From NCBI GenBank assembly GCA_013214985.1, contig JABSRY010000045.1:1-10416 (forward strand): DNA of 10,416 nucleotides, in the 5' to 3' direction. Positions 1 to 7,508 of this stretch are shown in pieces. The stretch comes from Hyphomicrobiales bacterium (GTDB taxonomy: Bacteria > Pseudomonadota > Alphaproteobacteria > Rhizobiales > OSC116). The notes beneath the pieces are model-generated. The model was not told the DNA's origin. It did not search any database and saw nothing but the letters and a program-made list of their open reading frames with translations. Positions within the stretch are counted from its first letter, which is position 1. Every line of letters begins with the position of its first letter. The translations under genes were made by a program, and so were the position numbers.

Positions 1-90
1 TAATAAGGGTGGAGAAAAAGCGTTCAAAAATCGATTTTTGCCGCCGGAGGCATAATAAGGGTGAAGCTTTTGCGTTCAAAAATCGATTTT
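1..90. repeat. Two direct-repeat copies, 52-bp period
   Basis: Two copies are offset by exactly 52 bp: an 11-bp block (1-11 and 53-63) and a 19-bp block (20-38 and 72-90) are identical, while the bases between them differ slightly. Copy 1 contains a 16-bp perfect palindrome, CAAAAATCGATTTTTG, at 25-40; copy 2 keeps its inner 12 bp, AAAATCGATTTT, at 79-90. A GC-rich near-palindrome, GCCGCCGGAGGC, sits between the copies at 40-51. A tandem unit with a strong palindrome at a window edge suggests a dispersed intergenic repeat where an assembly stopped. I cannot name a family. Because 52 is not a multiple of three, the copies lie in different reading frames, so I do not treat it as coding. Confidence 0.8.
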
Positions 91-218
91 CCTATTTTTC
101 ATATTTTTCAATTTTTCAATTTTTCATGTGTTTTAAATAATTTTTCATTTTTTCTTTCTTTTTTTTCATATTTTCATTTTTTTTCGATTTTCCTATGTTT
201 TTTCTTTGTCTTTTTTTC
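91..218. repeat. T-rich low-complexity tract
   Basis: The stretch is almost entirely T with scattered C and A. It begins with near-tandem units of the form (T)ATTTTTCA. The 12-mer CGATTTTCCTAT occurs at 84-95 and again at 185-196, so part of the tract seems duplicated from the repeat to its left. It ends abruptly in a GC-rich patch at 219-250 that includes CCCCGGGG (226-233). Any open frame here would encode a Phe/Ser homopolymer-like peptide and is not a credible gene. The abrupt change of composition suggests either a repeat insertion or a sequencing/assembly artefact. Confidence 0.65.
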
Positions 219-720
219 ACCCCCTCCCCGGGGTAAGCGGTCCGGTCTGGAATTGAAAAAACAATGAAACAATAACCGCTGGCATCGATTGCAGCACCAA
301 CGAGAATGGCGAAAATAAAGTATCAAAACCGCCCCCACGGTTCCAAGCCGCATAAACCCCGGCCATAGAACCAATAGAAAAACTTATAATAGATGACGTG
401 CCCACAAGAAATAAAGTCCAAAGCAACGAGCGACCAAGCACTTCGTTAACCGAAAGCGGGAAAAATTGTACCGAATAGCCTAAATCCCAAGTGAATACAC
501 TTTTAATATAGGCAAAATATTGCTCATGCAGCGGGCCATCCACAAACCCAAATGTAGATTTAAGTGCGTTTAAGGTTTCTATAGGCAACGGGTTACCTTG
601 TGAGGCAAACATTACCGTAATAGGGTCACCAGGCATCATACGCGGTATAATAAAGTTAAACGTAGCTGCGCAAAAAAACGCAATAAGATAAAAAAACAGA
701 CGTCTTAAGACGAAGTGCAT
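217..720 (-). CDS. Truncated ABC transporter permease (DppB/OppB family, N-terminal half)
   Basis: Inner-membrane permease subunit of a peptide/oligosaccharide-type ABC importer. About 155 of 167 residues are family-like. Residues 1-25 form the first membrane segment with the usual LRRLFFYLIAFF start; the MPGDP motif follows at 29-33, then the periplasmic stretch typical of this family, then membrane segments near 97-124 and 138-155. Family members run about 320-340 residues with a binding-protein-dependent signature in the second half, which is missing here. From about residue 156 (base 255 and leftward) the sequence stops looking like the family and ends at a TGA in odd GC-rich DNA. The start is well supported by GGGAGGG at 725-731, four bases before the ATG. 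It lies directly downstream of the binding-protein gene on the same strand, the order seen in the Vibrio chitobiose importer, so chitooligosaccharide is the likely substrate (inference). As written, the product would be non-functional. Confidence 0.85.
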   Translation of the reverse strand: MHFVLRRLFFYLIAFFCAATFNFIIPRMMPGDPITVMFASQGNPLPIETLNALKSTFGFVDGPLHEQYFAYIKSVFTWDLGYSVQFFPLSVNEVLGRSLLWTLFLVGTSSIISFSIGSMAGVYAAWNRGGGFDTLFSPFSLVLQSMPAVIVSLFFQFQTGPLTPGRG

Positions 721-782
721 ATATCCCTCCCAATTTAAAATAATTTAGTTCACAAAATAATTAAATTTCTAAAATAACTAAT

Positions 783-822
783 AATGAGCTTCAAAAAAAC
801 CATCGTTTCTTTGAAGCTCATT
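783..822 (-). terminator. Strong hairpin between binding-protein and permease genes
   Basis: A 13-bp perfect inverted repeat (AATGAGCTTCAAA at 783-795 and its complement at 810-822) encloses a 14-base loop that can pair further (797-800 with 805-808). It begins 12 bases past the binding-protein stop codon. In the leftward transcript it is followed by ATTATTAGTTATTTT, only moderately U-rich, so it may be a partial terminator or an mRNA-stabilising stem. Such stems commonly lower permease expression relative to the abundant binding protein. The role is inferred; the structure is plain in the sequence. Confidence 0.7.
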
Positions 823-834
823 TTGTTTGCCAAA

Positions 835-2505
835 TTACTTTTTAGGTTTGATGGACAATAAGTTCAACAAACGTTCAGGGTTATTCGGGTGAACAACTGG
901 GTTGCCGCCTGGGTTGTCCGCATTAAAGAAGCCCGTAAAACGTGCGGTATTATACTGGTACCATTTTGGGTTATTAAACACAGGTACATACGGCATATTT
1001 GCTGCAATGATATATTGAATATCATCCATAATTTCCCGTTGTTTCACAACATCACCCGTGGCATAAAAAGCATCAAATGCTTTATCAAGCTCTGGCTTAG
1101 AAAACCGTGTCGATGAAAAACGTGTTGCGTCTTTATGACGGCTATGAAATGCAGTTTCATATTGACGATGTGGTGTCACACCCGTGAAATAAGCATTAAG
1201 GCCACCATCATAACTGCCATCAATAAGTGCCTGTGTCCAAGCCGATGCTTCAGGCGTCGATACTTTAGCGTTTATGCCAATTTCTTGTAATCCTTCAACA
1301 CCAATTTGTACGGTATTAACCCAATCGGTCCAACCGTTAGGTACAATAATACTAAACGCAATAGCACTGCCATCGGCATTTTGCACATAGCCATCACCAT
1401 TGGCATCTTTAAATCCATTTTCAGCAAGCAAAGCTTTAGCTGCATTAATATCCAATTTTGTAAATTTACCAAAATCAGCTTCAACCTTTTCGTTGTTCCA
1501 CATATGGTAACCACGGCCAAGCCCAGATGCATAATCATTAAGGGTAGGATAACCGTAGCCAGCCACATTCACCATTGCATCGCGGTCCATTGCCATAGAC
1601 ATAGCACGCCTAAAACCAAGGTTGTTAAACGCAACTTTATTGCCCGCATTTTTAGATTCTAAATTAAAGTTAAACGCAACCATCGACCCACCTGGGAACC
1701 AATATTTATGATTATCAACATCTTTAGAAACATATGTTTTTTCAATATCTGGTAAGAATGAACCAAACCAATCAAGCTCACCTTTTTGAGCGGCAGCAAG
1801 CGTCTGATCATTATTGGCAAGCTGTGGTAATTTCAAACAATTCACAGCAAGGTTTGCAGCATCCCAATAATTAGGGTTACGGCATTGCGTATAAACTTGT
1901 TGAGTAAATCGGGTTATCTCTGTCATCGGCCCTGTACCAACTGGGTTTTCATTGGTGAAAGTAATAGGGTCTTTAACATCTTTCCAAGCATGTTCAGCTA
2001 CAATTGGGGCTTTTACAATTTTAAAAGCTGCAGCAGCATTGGGGCTAGATAGGTTAAATTTAATGGTATGGCTGTCAACAACTTCATAGCCATCAATCAA
2101 CGCCCATATAGCTTGAATATCCAAAGCAGCATGTTTCTTGGCAAGCTCTAGAGAAAACGCAACATCCGCCGCATCAAATGCTTCACCGTCAGACCATTTA
2201 ACACCCTTTCTAAGGTTAAATGTAAGGGTTTTCAAATCATCCGAATAAGAGTGATTTACCGCCAAACGATAGTAAGGCTTACCGCCCTGTAAGGTATTAA
2301 AAATAACCAAAGGCTCATAAATAAACTCATTTGTGGTTGGCAATTTAGTAGTTTGATTAAACGGGTTAAAATTACGTACCCATGATGTCACTTGGCGCGG
2401 CACAATTGTCAGTTCAGACATTTCGGCAGCAATAGTTATGGTCGGCACTATTGCACTAATGGCAATAGCAGCACTTGCAACACTCGCTAATAATATTTTT
2501 TTCAT
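835..2505 (-). CDS. cbp: Periplasmic chitooligosaccharide-binding protein (CBP-like, SBP family 5)
   Basis: Solute-binding protein of an ABC importer, 556 residues, matching the size of Vibrio CBP. Residues 1-27 form a Sec signal peptide (MKKILL, a hydrophobic Ala/Ile core, then ...TIAA before Glu28). The SBP_bac_5 hallmark GVKWSDGEAFDAADVAFS is present. Segments I remember from Vibrio CBP recur: NENPVGTGP, CRNPNYWDAANL, an NGWTDW-NTVQ stretch, and PERLL near the C-terminus. I therefore assign chitin oligosaccharides ((GlcNAc)n) rather than peptides as ligand. An ATG five codons upstream (2518-2520) is open, but the start at 2503-2505 is preferred: GAGGGAA lies six bases before it and the signal peptide begins there. 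In Vibrio, the unliganded protein also holds the sensor ChiS inactive in the periplasm; a ChiS-like gene lies 1.5 kb away, so a similar dual role is likely. The permease follows on the same strand. Confidence 0.85.
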   Translation of the reverse strand: MKKILLASVASAAIAISAIVPTITIAAEMSELTIVPRQVTSWVRNFNPFNQTTKLPTTNEFIYEPLVIFNTLQGGKPYYRLAVNHSYSDDLKTLTFNLRKGVKWSDGEAFDAADVAFSLELAKKHAALDIQAIWALIDGYEVVDSHTIKFNLSSPNAAAAFKIVKAPIVAEHAWKDVKDPITFTNENPVGTGPMTEITRFTQQVYTQCRNPNYWDAANLAVNCLKLPQLANNDQTLAAAQKGELDWFGSFLPDIEKTYVSKDVDNHKYWFPGGSMVAFNFNLESKNAGNKVAFNNLGFRRAMSMAMDRDAMVNVAGYGYPTLNDYASGLGRGYHMWNNEKVEADFGKFTKLDINAAKALLAENGFKDANGDGYVQNADGSAIAFSIIVPNGWTDWVNTVQIGVEGLQEIGINAKVSTPEASAWTQALIDGSYDGGLNAYFTGVTPHRQYETAFHSRHKDATRFSSTRFSKPELDKAFDAFYATGDVVKQREIMDDIQYIIAANMPYVPVFNNPKWYQYNTARFTGFFNADNPGGNPVVHPNNPERLLNLLSIKPKK

Positions 2506-2648
2506 CGAAGATTCCCTCATTCGTTCGGTTTATATATTTTTACAATTTATAATTGAAATATTTAGGCCACTCCCCCTCAATCAATAGTATTTGATATTTC
2601 CAGAAGTTGCATATTTCAACACCTACAGCTAAAAACATTTCAACAAAA

Positions 2649-2654
2649 AATATA
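2649..2654 (-). promoter_or_regulatory. Candidate -10 element for the binding-protein gene
   Basis: Leftward TATATT lies just downstream of the two direct repeats. The -35 position expected about 17 bases upstream falls inside the repeat nearer the gene and does not resemble TTGACA. That arrangement fits an activator-dependent promoter with the activator bound at or over -35. It would give a leader of about 135 bases before the start at 2505. This is pattern-based only; other AT-rich hexamers in the leader could serve. Confidence 0.3.
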
Positions 2655-2664
2655 ACCCATTTTC

Positions 2665-2701
2665 CCTGTTAATTACGTTAAGTGACCTGTTATTTACGTT
2701 A
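2665..2701. promoter_or_regulatory. 21-bp-spaced direct repeat, candidate ChiS operator
   Basis: CCTGTTAATTACGTTA (2665-2680) and CCTGTTATTTACGTTA (2686-2701) match at 15 of 16 positions and are offset by exactly 21 bp, two helical turns, so both would face the same side of the DNA. They sit about 160-200 bp upstream of the binding-protein start and abut the candidate -10. This is the geometry of tandem binding sites for a dimeric or cooperative activator. In Vibrio, ChiS binds two sites upstream of the chitobiose operon, so the ChiS-like protein here is the obvious candidate, but I did not compare it with the Vibrio site sequence. The rest of 2506-2792 shows no gene and no convincing terminator for the GH3 gene. 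Confidence 0.5.
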
Positions 2702-2792
2702 CTTTCACAAAAAATATCAATTAAATTAGTAGGTTAATGAATGGGTTCAATAATGCTCCCATCACCGTTATATATAATTGGTATTATCTACT

Positions 2793-3812
2793 TTAGTCTT
2801 TTAAAAGTTTCCAAACCTCCGCCATAGTAGCAAATGGGTCAGGGTCAATATTCTTCTTAAACGCAGCCATTTTGCCTTCAGAAGCACTCAGCCTTAAAAG
2901 ACTTTCATCCGACAAATCGCTCAAATTTTCCTGCCATTCATACCAATCTTTAGCGCCACCATGGCAAGATAAAACCAAATCAATACCTGCATCTTGAACT
3001 TGTTTACATCGCGTGGCAATCGGGCCGTCTAAGCTTTCCATATACACACAATCAGAAATCAATACCCCATCAAAACCAATCCGTTTGCGAATAATCTCAT
3101 CAATAACAGGCTTTGAAATAGTGGCAGGCAATGCGTCACAAGCATCATAAACAACATGCGATACCATCGCCCATGGACAGTGGTTTAGTTTTCTAAACGG
3201 CAAGAAATCCGTATCATCCATTTCTTCTAAAGTTGCGCTAACAATAGGCCGTGTTTTATGGCTGTCTTCTAAAGCACGTCCATGGCCAGGTATGTGCTTC
3301 ATCATCGGAATAACCCCCGCTTCCATAAACCCATTTATTATTTCCGCACCCATTTGTGCCACAATATCAGCATCTTCACCAAATGCTCGGTCAGAGATAA
3401 CCGCAGAAGATCCCTTAAAACCAAGGTCAAGAACGGGGCTGCAATTGGCATTAAAACCAGCATTAAGCATATCAGATGCCAAAGCTCTAGAAGATCGGCG
3501 CATGGTATGTTTTGCTAGCTCCAAATCTTTTTCAATCAATTTTTTAAAAACACCATAAATCGGAAAAACAGGCCAATCATTGCCCTCCAAATGTTGAATA
3601 CGCCCACCTTCTTGGTCAGTGGTAACCACAGCATCCTCGCGCCCAACCGCGTCGCTAAATTGCGCATTCAACCGTTTTATTTGGTCGCGTCCAAGCACAT
3701 TACGGCGCATAACCATAAGTGCATAAGGCTTAGCGTCCCTAAAAAACTGCAATTCATCTTCTGTAAATTCAGTACCCTGAAAACCGACCACCAATGGCGA
3801 AATTTTTGTCAT
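2793..3812 (-). CDS. nagZ: GH3 beta-N-acetylhexosaminidase, NagZ type
   Basis: Cytoplasmic glycosidase of 339 residues, the usual length of single-domain NagZ, with no signal peptide. Seen in order: DQEGGRIQ at 66-73, DRAFGED at 141-147, KHIPGHGR at 172-179, and DSH at 183-185, the Asp-His acid/base dyad of GH3 N-acetylglucosaminidases. The nucleophile Asp254 lies in GVLISDCVYM. NagZ removes terminal beta-linked GlcNAc, classically from GlcNAc-anhydroMurNAc peptides in wall recycling; next to chitin genes it may instead split chitobiose and short chitooligosaccharides (inference). The overall sequence style is that of alphaproteobacterial NagZ. Asp254 is followed by Cys where those proteins usually have a second Asp; B. 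subtilis NagZ has Ala there, so activity need not be lost. GAGGG eight bases before the ATG supports the start. It is divergent from the regulator gene, and its 3' end leads into the binding-protein promoter region. A separate housekeeping nagZ may exist elsewhere in the genome. Confidence 0.86.
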   Translation of the reverse strand: MTKISPLVVGFQGTEFTEDELQFFRDAKPYALMVMRRNVLGRDQIKRLNAQFSDAVGREDAVVTTDQEGGRIQHLEGNDWPVFPIYGVFKKLIEKDLELAKHTMRRSSRALASDMLNAGFNANCSPVLDLGFKGSSAVISDRAFGEDADIVAQMGAEIINGFMEAGVIPMMKHIPGHGRALEDSHKTRPIVSATLEEMDDTDFLPFRKLNHCPWAMVSHVVYDACDALPATISKPVIDEIIRKRIGFDGVLISDCVYMESLDGPIATRCKQVQDAGIDLVLSCHGGAKDWYEWQENLSDLSDESLLRLSASEGKMAAFKKNIDPDPFATMAEVWKLLKD

Positions 3813-4005
3813 TTTATATACCCTCTTTTATATATTCAGTTAGTCATTATCATCTATTAAATATGCCAAGGGTCAAGAATATATAACTGCAAAATCTGCA
3901 AAATAAGCCGTCAATAACGTCAATTTGGTTGCAATACCAATTACATTACCAATTTGTTATTTAAATGAAACCCTGCTAGGTTAAATTCCAAAAAAGTAGG
4001 AAATA
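3813..4005. promoter_or_regulatory. Divergent control region between GH3 and ChiS-like genes
   Basis: These 193 bp must hold both promoters. The octamer TACCAATT occurs twice, 12 bp apart (3935-3942 and 3947-3954), and TTGGT (3925-3929) pairs with ACCAA (3936-3940) as a small inverted repeat. CCGTCAATAACGTCAA (3908-3923) loosely resembles the 16-bp repeat in front of the binding-protein gene, allowing one gap and three mismatches; it also contains two direct CGTCAA copies. A leftward TTGACC (3871-3876) with GATAAT (3846-3851) could serve the GH3 gene, but the 19-base spacer is long. The regulator start has AGGA four bases upstream of its ATG. I see no clear promoter for it. Confidence 0.4.
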
Positions 4006-7000
4006 ATGTTCAATATATTGGCAAATTTACGTTACCGTGCCAAACTTAGTTTGGCTTTTTTACTGTTATCCATCATTCCAATCGCCGCAATTGGCGCGTT
4101 TTTTCAAATATCATATTCCCAAAATATTGAGGAACATGTTTTCGATAAATTGGTGTCAATTCGGGATAGTAAAAAAAGTGAAATCGAACATCACTTAAAA
4201 AACACCAAAGCACAGGCCAAATTATTTTCACAAGGCAACCATGTCCGTTATAGCATTTCACCTTATTTGGGTTTTTCTTACGCCTTTGATTTAATAGATA
4301 AAAACCCAAAAGTCGCTGCACAAAAATTAGTTTCAACTTATCGAAAACATAAGAATTTTTTTCTTTTATCCTCATCCTACCAAAATCAAACCGACGGGTA
4401 TGCAGGGGTAAATTTCCGTTTTGATGGCGGCTATCAAGACTTTGCAAAATCATTCAAATTTTCAAATATCTTACTCATCACCCCCAAAGGTCAAATTGTT
4501 TATTCAACCGCCAAAGCACAATATTTCGGTCAGAACATATCCTATAAAACCATAAGCAACTCTCCAGTCTCTAACATTTATAAAAAAATATTAGCCCGCC
4601 AACTTAAAGGAGAAGCCCTCAAAAACATTGTAGAATTTGTCGATTTTTCATGGGATCAGATTACCAAACAAGAAGTCGCATATCTTGCATTTCCAATTAT
4701 TCAACACGGTCGGTTTAGTGGCATCATTGTTTACGCAATTCCCGAAACATCACTGACCGAAATCACAGGCCGCCGCGATGGCCTTGGTAAAACAGGCGAA
4801 GCCTATCTCATCGGGCAAGATTTCCGTCCCCGCAGCCGATTGGCCGCATTCGGCGCAAACCCAAACGACTATAGCCTTAAAATACTAACCTTAAAAAACC
4901 TGCAGCTCAAAACAATAGCCGCAACAAACGCATTGTCAGGGCTTTCTTCAATCACTAAAAATAATAACTATGCTAATGTCGCAACATTAGCAGCTTTTGA
5001 TTATATAGATTTCTTGGGCTATAAATGGGCACTAATCGTCGAAATTTCAGAAGATGAAGCATTAGAAAAAAGTCTCTATTTCAGAAACCTTATCTGGGGC
5101 TTAGGCGCTTTTATCACCCTACTGATTATTGTTATCGTATATTATCTCTCAGGGTTGATGACACAACCACTAAACTCTCTAATGCTCGCAACCGAAATGG
5201 TCTCCAGAGGCGATTTAGATTTATCCATCAAAGGCAGCGGCCGCAACGATGAATTAGGCAGTTTAGCGCGTAGCTTTGTAACCATGCAACATTCAATCCG
5301 CAAACAAATTGCATTCATTAACGATGTGAATGCCGAGTTAGAAGAAAAAATATCAACCATCGAAATTCAAAATAAAGAATTGCATACAGCCGATAAACTA
5401 AAAGATGAATTTCTTGCCAATACCTCGCATGAATTACGTACGCCATTAAACGGCATAATCGGCATAACAGAGTCATTATTGGATGGGGCTGCAGGCACAC
5501 TCACTGATGCCCAAAAAACCCAGTTTAATATGGTTTGTAGTTCTGCCAATCGGTTGTCACTCTTGGTCAATGATTTGCTCGATTTTCATAAAATCCGCCA
5601 CAACCAATTGCATATTGACACCACGCCTGTGGATGTAGCAATGATCGTCAATCATATCATTGAGCTGTCAAAACATCTTGTCGGTAAAAAAGACATTAAG
5701 ATAACAAAAGACATACCCAATAATTTGCCAAAAATCTCGGCCGATACCATTCGGTTTGAACAAATCCTATTCAACCTTGTTGGTAACGCCATTAAATACA
5801 CCAATGAAGGCGAGATAGAAATTTCAGCACATGAGCAATCAGGCCAAGTTATATTTAGAATCAGCGACACGGGCATCGGAATGACCCCAGCAGATCAAAA
5901 CCGTATCTTCAAACCGTTCGAGCAAGCCGATGGCGGCATCACTCGTAAAATAGGCGGTAGCGGTCTTGGGTTGGCAATTTCCAAAAAACTTGTCGAGTTA
6001 ATGCAGGGCGAAATGCATGTCGAAACCCAATTGGATATCGGTTCAACTTTTTCCTTTAACCTACAAATTGCCAACGAAAACTTGCTTTTATTAAAACAAA
6101 ATACCGACTATGATGCCAACCCTATTAATGAAAACAAAGTCATATCCTATATCGAACCTGAGCGATTACTAAGTTTATTGCCCATCGAAACAGATTCAAA
6201 CAAAGTTGTAAAAATCGATATCGAACCAACAAGAGAAACCATATTGGTGGTAGATGATGAAGATATCAATCTTCAAATATTGCATAATCACCTATCCCTT
6301 ATGGGCTATAATGTTCTATTAGCCAAAGATGCCGCACAAGCATTTACACTGCTTGCTCAAGAAAACCCAGCACTTATCATTCTAGATATAATGCTGCCAG
6401 AGATAAGTGGTTTTAAAATCGCCCGCACCATCCGCGAAAAATATGACCTATATGAATTACCCATTTTAATGCTCACCGCCCGCGCACAAATTTCAGATCT
6501 GGTCGAGGGTTTTAACAGCGGAGCGAATGATTATGTCGTAAAACCATTTTTAAAAGATGAGCTTATGTCGCGGGTACGCACTCTGCTAGACGCCAAACAA
6601 GGGATCGAAAACCTCAAAGAAAATATCAGGCTAAAAGAAGAAGTCTCAAGACGCCTAGAAACAGAGAATGAATTACGCAACTCCCAAAGGGGTATGTTGC
6701 GAATGCTCGACAGCATCGAAGATGCGATTATCACCTTCAATAGCTTCGATCAAATCGCATTCTTTAACCAAGCAGCCCATTTAAAACTTGGTTTTCAAAC
6801 AAGAGATATGATCGGCAAAAACATGCATCAACTCATCCCTAAATCACAATTAGCAGAAGTCCGCAAACAGTTAAAACAAAAAGATCGTGGTCAGATGATA
6901 ATTGACATCCAAAAATCCAACGGCGCAACCCTCAACCTTTCGGCCTATATTGCCCGTGTTGGCGGCTTTAGGTCAGATGATATTGCCATAATTTTGCATC

Positions 7001-7500
7001 AAGAAGATGAAATTTCCTCCCAAGCCAAACTACCCGCAATTGAAAATGCATTAACCAATACGCAAAATATTATCGAAAAAGAAGGCATTCAATATTTAAC
7101 CAAAACACAGGCCGAACCCATCGTAGAATCCGCTAAAATGTCGCTTAGTAAATTAAAACTAGACTATCGTCATCTGCTCGTCGACGCCATGAATGATTCG
7201 CTCGAATTATGGCATCTATCTTCGGGTTTAAATAAAATTGACCTCGCAGAACAAAGCAATATTTGGCGGGTTTATATGGATAGGTCTTCGCTACAAACCC
7301 GCACATTAGATAAATATTTCTTAGAAGAAACACTCCCCTCTAAACCAAGGTGGCGTCACGTTCTGCGAACAGGCAATTTCGTCCTTAAATATATCAATGC
7401 ATTAACCGATAAAAATGCAAAAGCGAGTTTAATCGAAAACCCCCAATATCAAAGATTATCAGAAAATTTGGTTCAACTCAAAAACCATGTCGGCAAATAA
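4006..7500 (+). CDS. chiS: ChiS-like sensor hybrid histidine kinase with C-terminal DNA-binding domain
   Basis: Inner-membrane chitin sensor/regulator of 1164 residues. Order: TM1 about 14-34; periplasmic Cache-like sensor about 35-361, with a GKTGEAYLIG segment; TM2 about 362-384; HAMP about 385-440; a coiled linker; HisKA with His475 in NTSHELRTPLNG; HATPase with N-box Asn590/Asn594, DTGIG at 621-625 and GGSGLGL at 650-656; receiver about 744-860 with Asp750/Asp751, phospho-acceptor Asp794, Thr824 and Lys846; a coiled coil; a PAS-like segment about 897-975; and a C-terminal domain about 1050-1164. That last domain contains WRVYMDRSSLQTRTLDKY at 1087-1104 and closely matches what I remember of the DNA-binding end of Vibrio cholerae ChiS, a membrane-bound direct transcription activator of chitin genes. 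Kinase and receiver residues all look intact. It is probably controlled by the CBP-like protein encoded nearby. It stands alone on the plus strand and converges on the GH20 gene. Confidence 0.85.
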   Translation: MFNILANLRYRAKLSLAFLLLSIIPIAAIGAFFQISYSQNIEEHVFDKLVSIRDSKKSEIEHHLKNTKAQAKLFSQGNHVRYSISPYLGFSYAFDLIDKNPKVAAQKLVSTYRKHKNFFLLSSSYQNQTDGYAGVNFRFDGGYQDFAKSFKFSNILLITPKGQIVYSTAKAQYFGQNISYKTISNSPVSNIYKKILARQLKGEALKNIVEFVDFSWDQITKQEVAYLAFPIIQHGRFSGIIVYAIPETSLTEITGRRDGLGKTGEAYLIGQDFRPRSRLAAFGANPNDYSLKILTLKNLQLKTIAATNALSGLSSITKNNNYANVATLAAFDYIDFLGYKWALIVEISEDEALEKSLYFRNLIWGLGAFITLLIIVIVYYLSGLMTQPLNSLMLATEMVSRGDLDLSIKGSGRNDELGSLARSFVTMQHSIRKQIAFINDVNAELEEKISTIEIQNKELHTADKLKDEFLANTSHELRTPLNGIIGITESLLDGAAGTLTDAQKTQFNMVCSSANRLSLLVNDLLDFHKIRHNQLHIDTTPVDVAMIVNHIIELSKHLVGKKDIKITKDIPNNLPKISADTIRFEQILFNLVGNAIKYTNEGEIEISAHEQSGQVIFRISDTGIGMTPADQNRIFKPFEQADGGITRKIGGSGLGLAISKKLVELMQGEMHVETQLDIGSTFSFNLQIANENLLLLKQNTDYDANPINENKVISYIEPERLLSLLPIETDSNKVVKIDIEPTRETILVVDDEDINLQILHNHLSLMGYNVLLAKDAAQAFTLLAQENPALIILDIMLPEISGFKIARTIREKYDLYELPILMLTARAQISDLVEGFNSGANDYVVKPFLKDELMSRVRTLLDAKQGIENLKENIRLKEEVSRRLETENELRNSQRGMLRMLDSIEDAIITFNSFDQIAFFNQAAHLKLGFQTRDMIGKNMHQLIPKSQLAEVRKQLKQKDRGQMIIDIQKSNGATLNLSAYIARVGGFRSDDIAIILHQEDEISSQAKLPAIENALTNTQNIIEKEGIQYLTKTQAEPIVESAKMSLSKLKLDYRHLLVDAMNDSLELWHLSSGLNKIDLAEQSNIWRVYMDRSSLQTRTLDKYFLEETLPSKPRWRHVLRTGNFVLKYINALTDKNAKASLIENPQYQRLSENLVQLKNHVGK

Positions 7501-7508
7501 AACATACA

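Noticed and set aside
1..90. Similar peptides (AFKNRF) encoded in both repeat copies
   Set aside because: This follows automatically from the DNA repeat; the copies are in different frames and the first ends at TAA TAA, so there is no coding evidence.
61..267. Plus-strand open frame of 68 codons through the T-rich tract
   Set aside because: Its product is almost all Phe, Ser and Ile because the DNA is nearly pure T; no ribosome site, and it crosses a repeat and a junction.
1306..1662. Plus-strand open frame of 118 codons
   Set aside because: It is antisense to the well-supported binding-protein gene and shows no domain or start signal.
2503..2520. Earlier ATG for the binding protein, adding MRESS
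   Set aside because: It would put the ribosome-binding sequence inside the coding region and spoil the signal peptide start; the ATG at 2503-2505 is better placed.
3925..3940. TTGGT-N6-ACCAA as a GntR/DasR-type GlcNAc operator
   Set aside because: Known sites of that family have TGGT and ACCA four bases apart, here six; no such regulator is encoded in the window.
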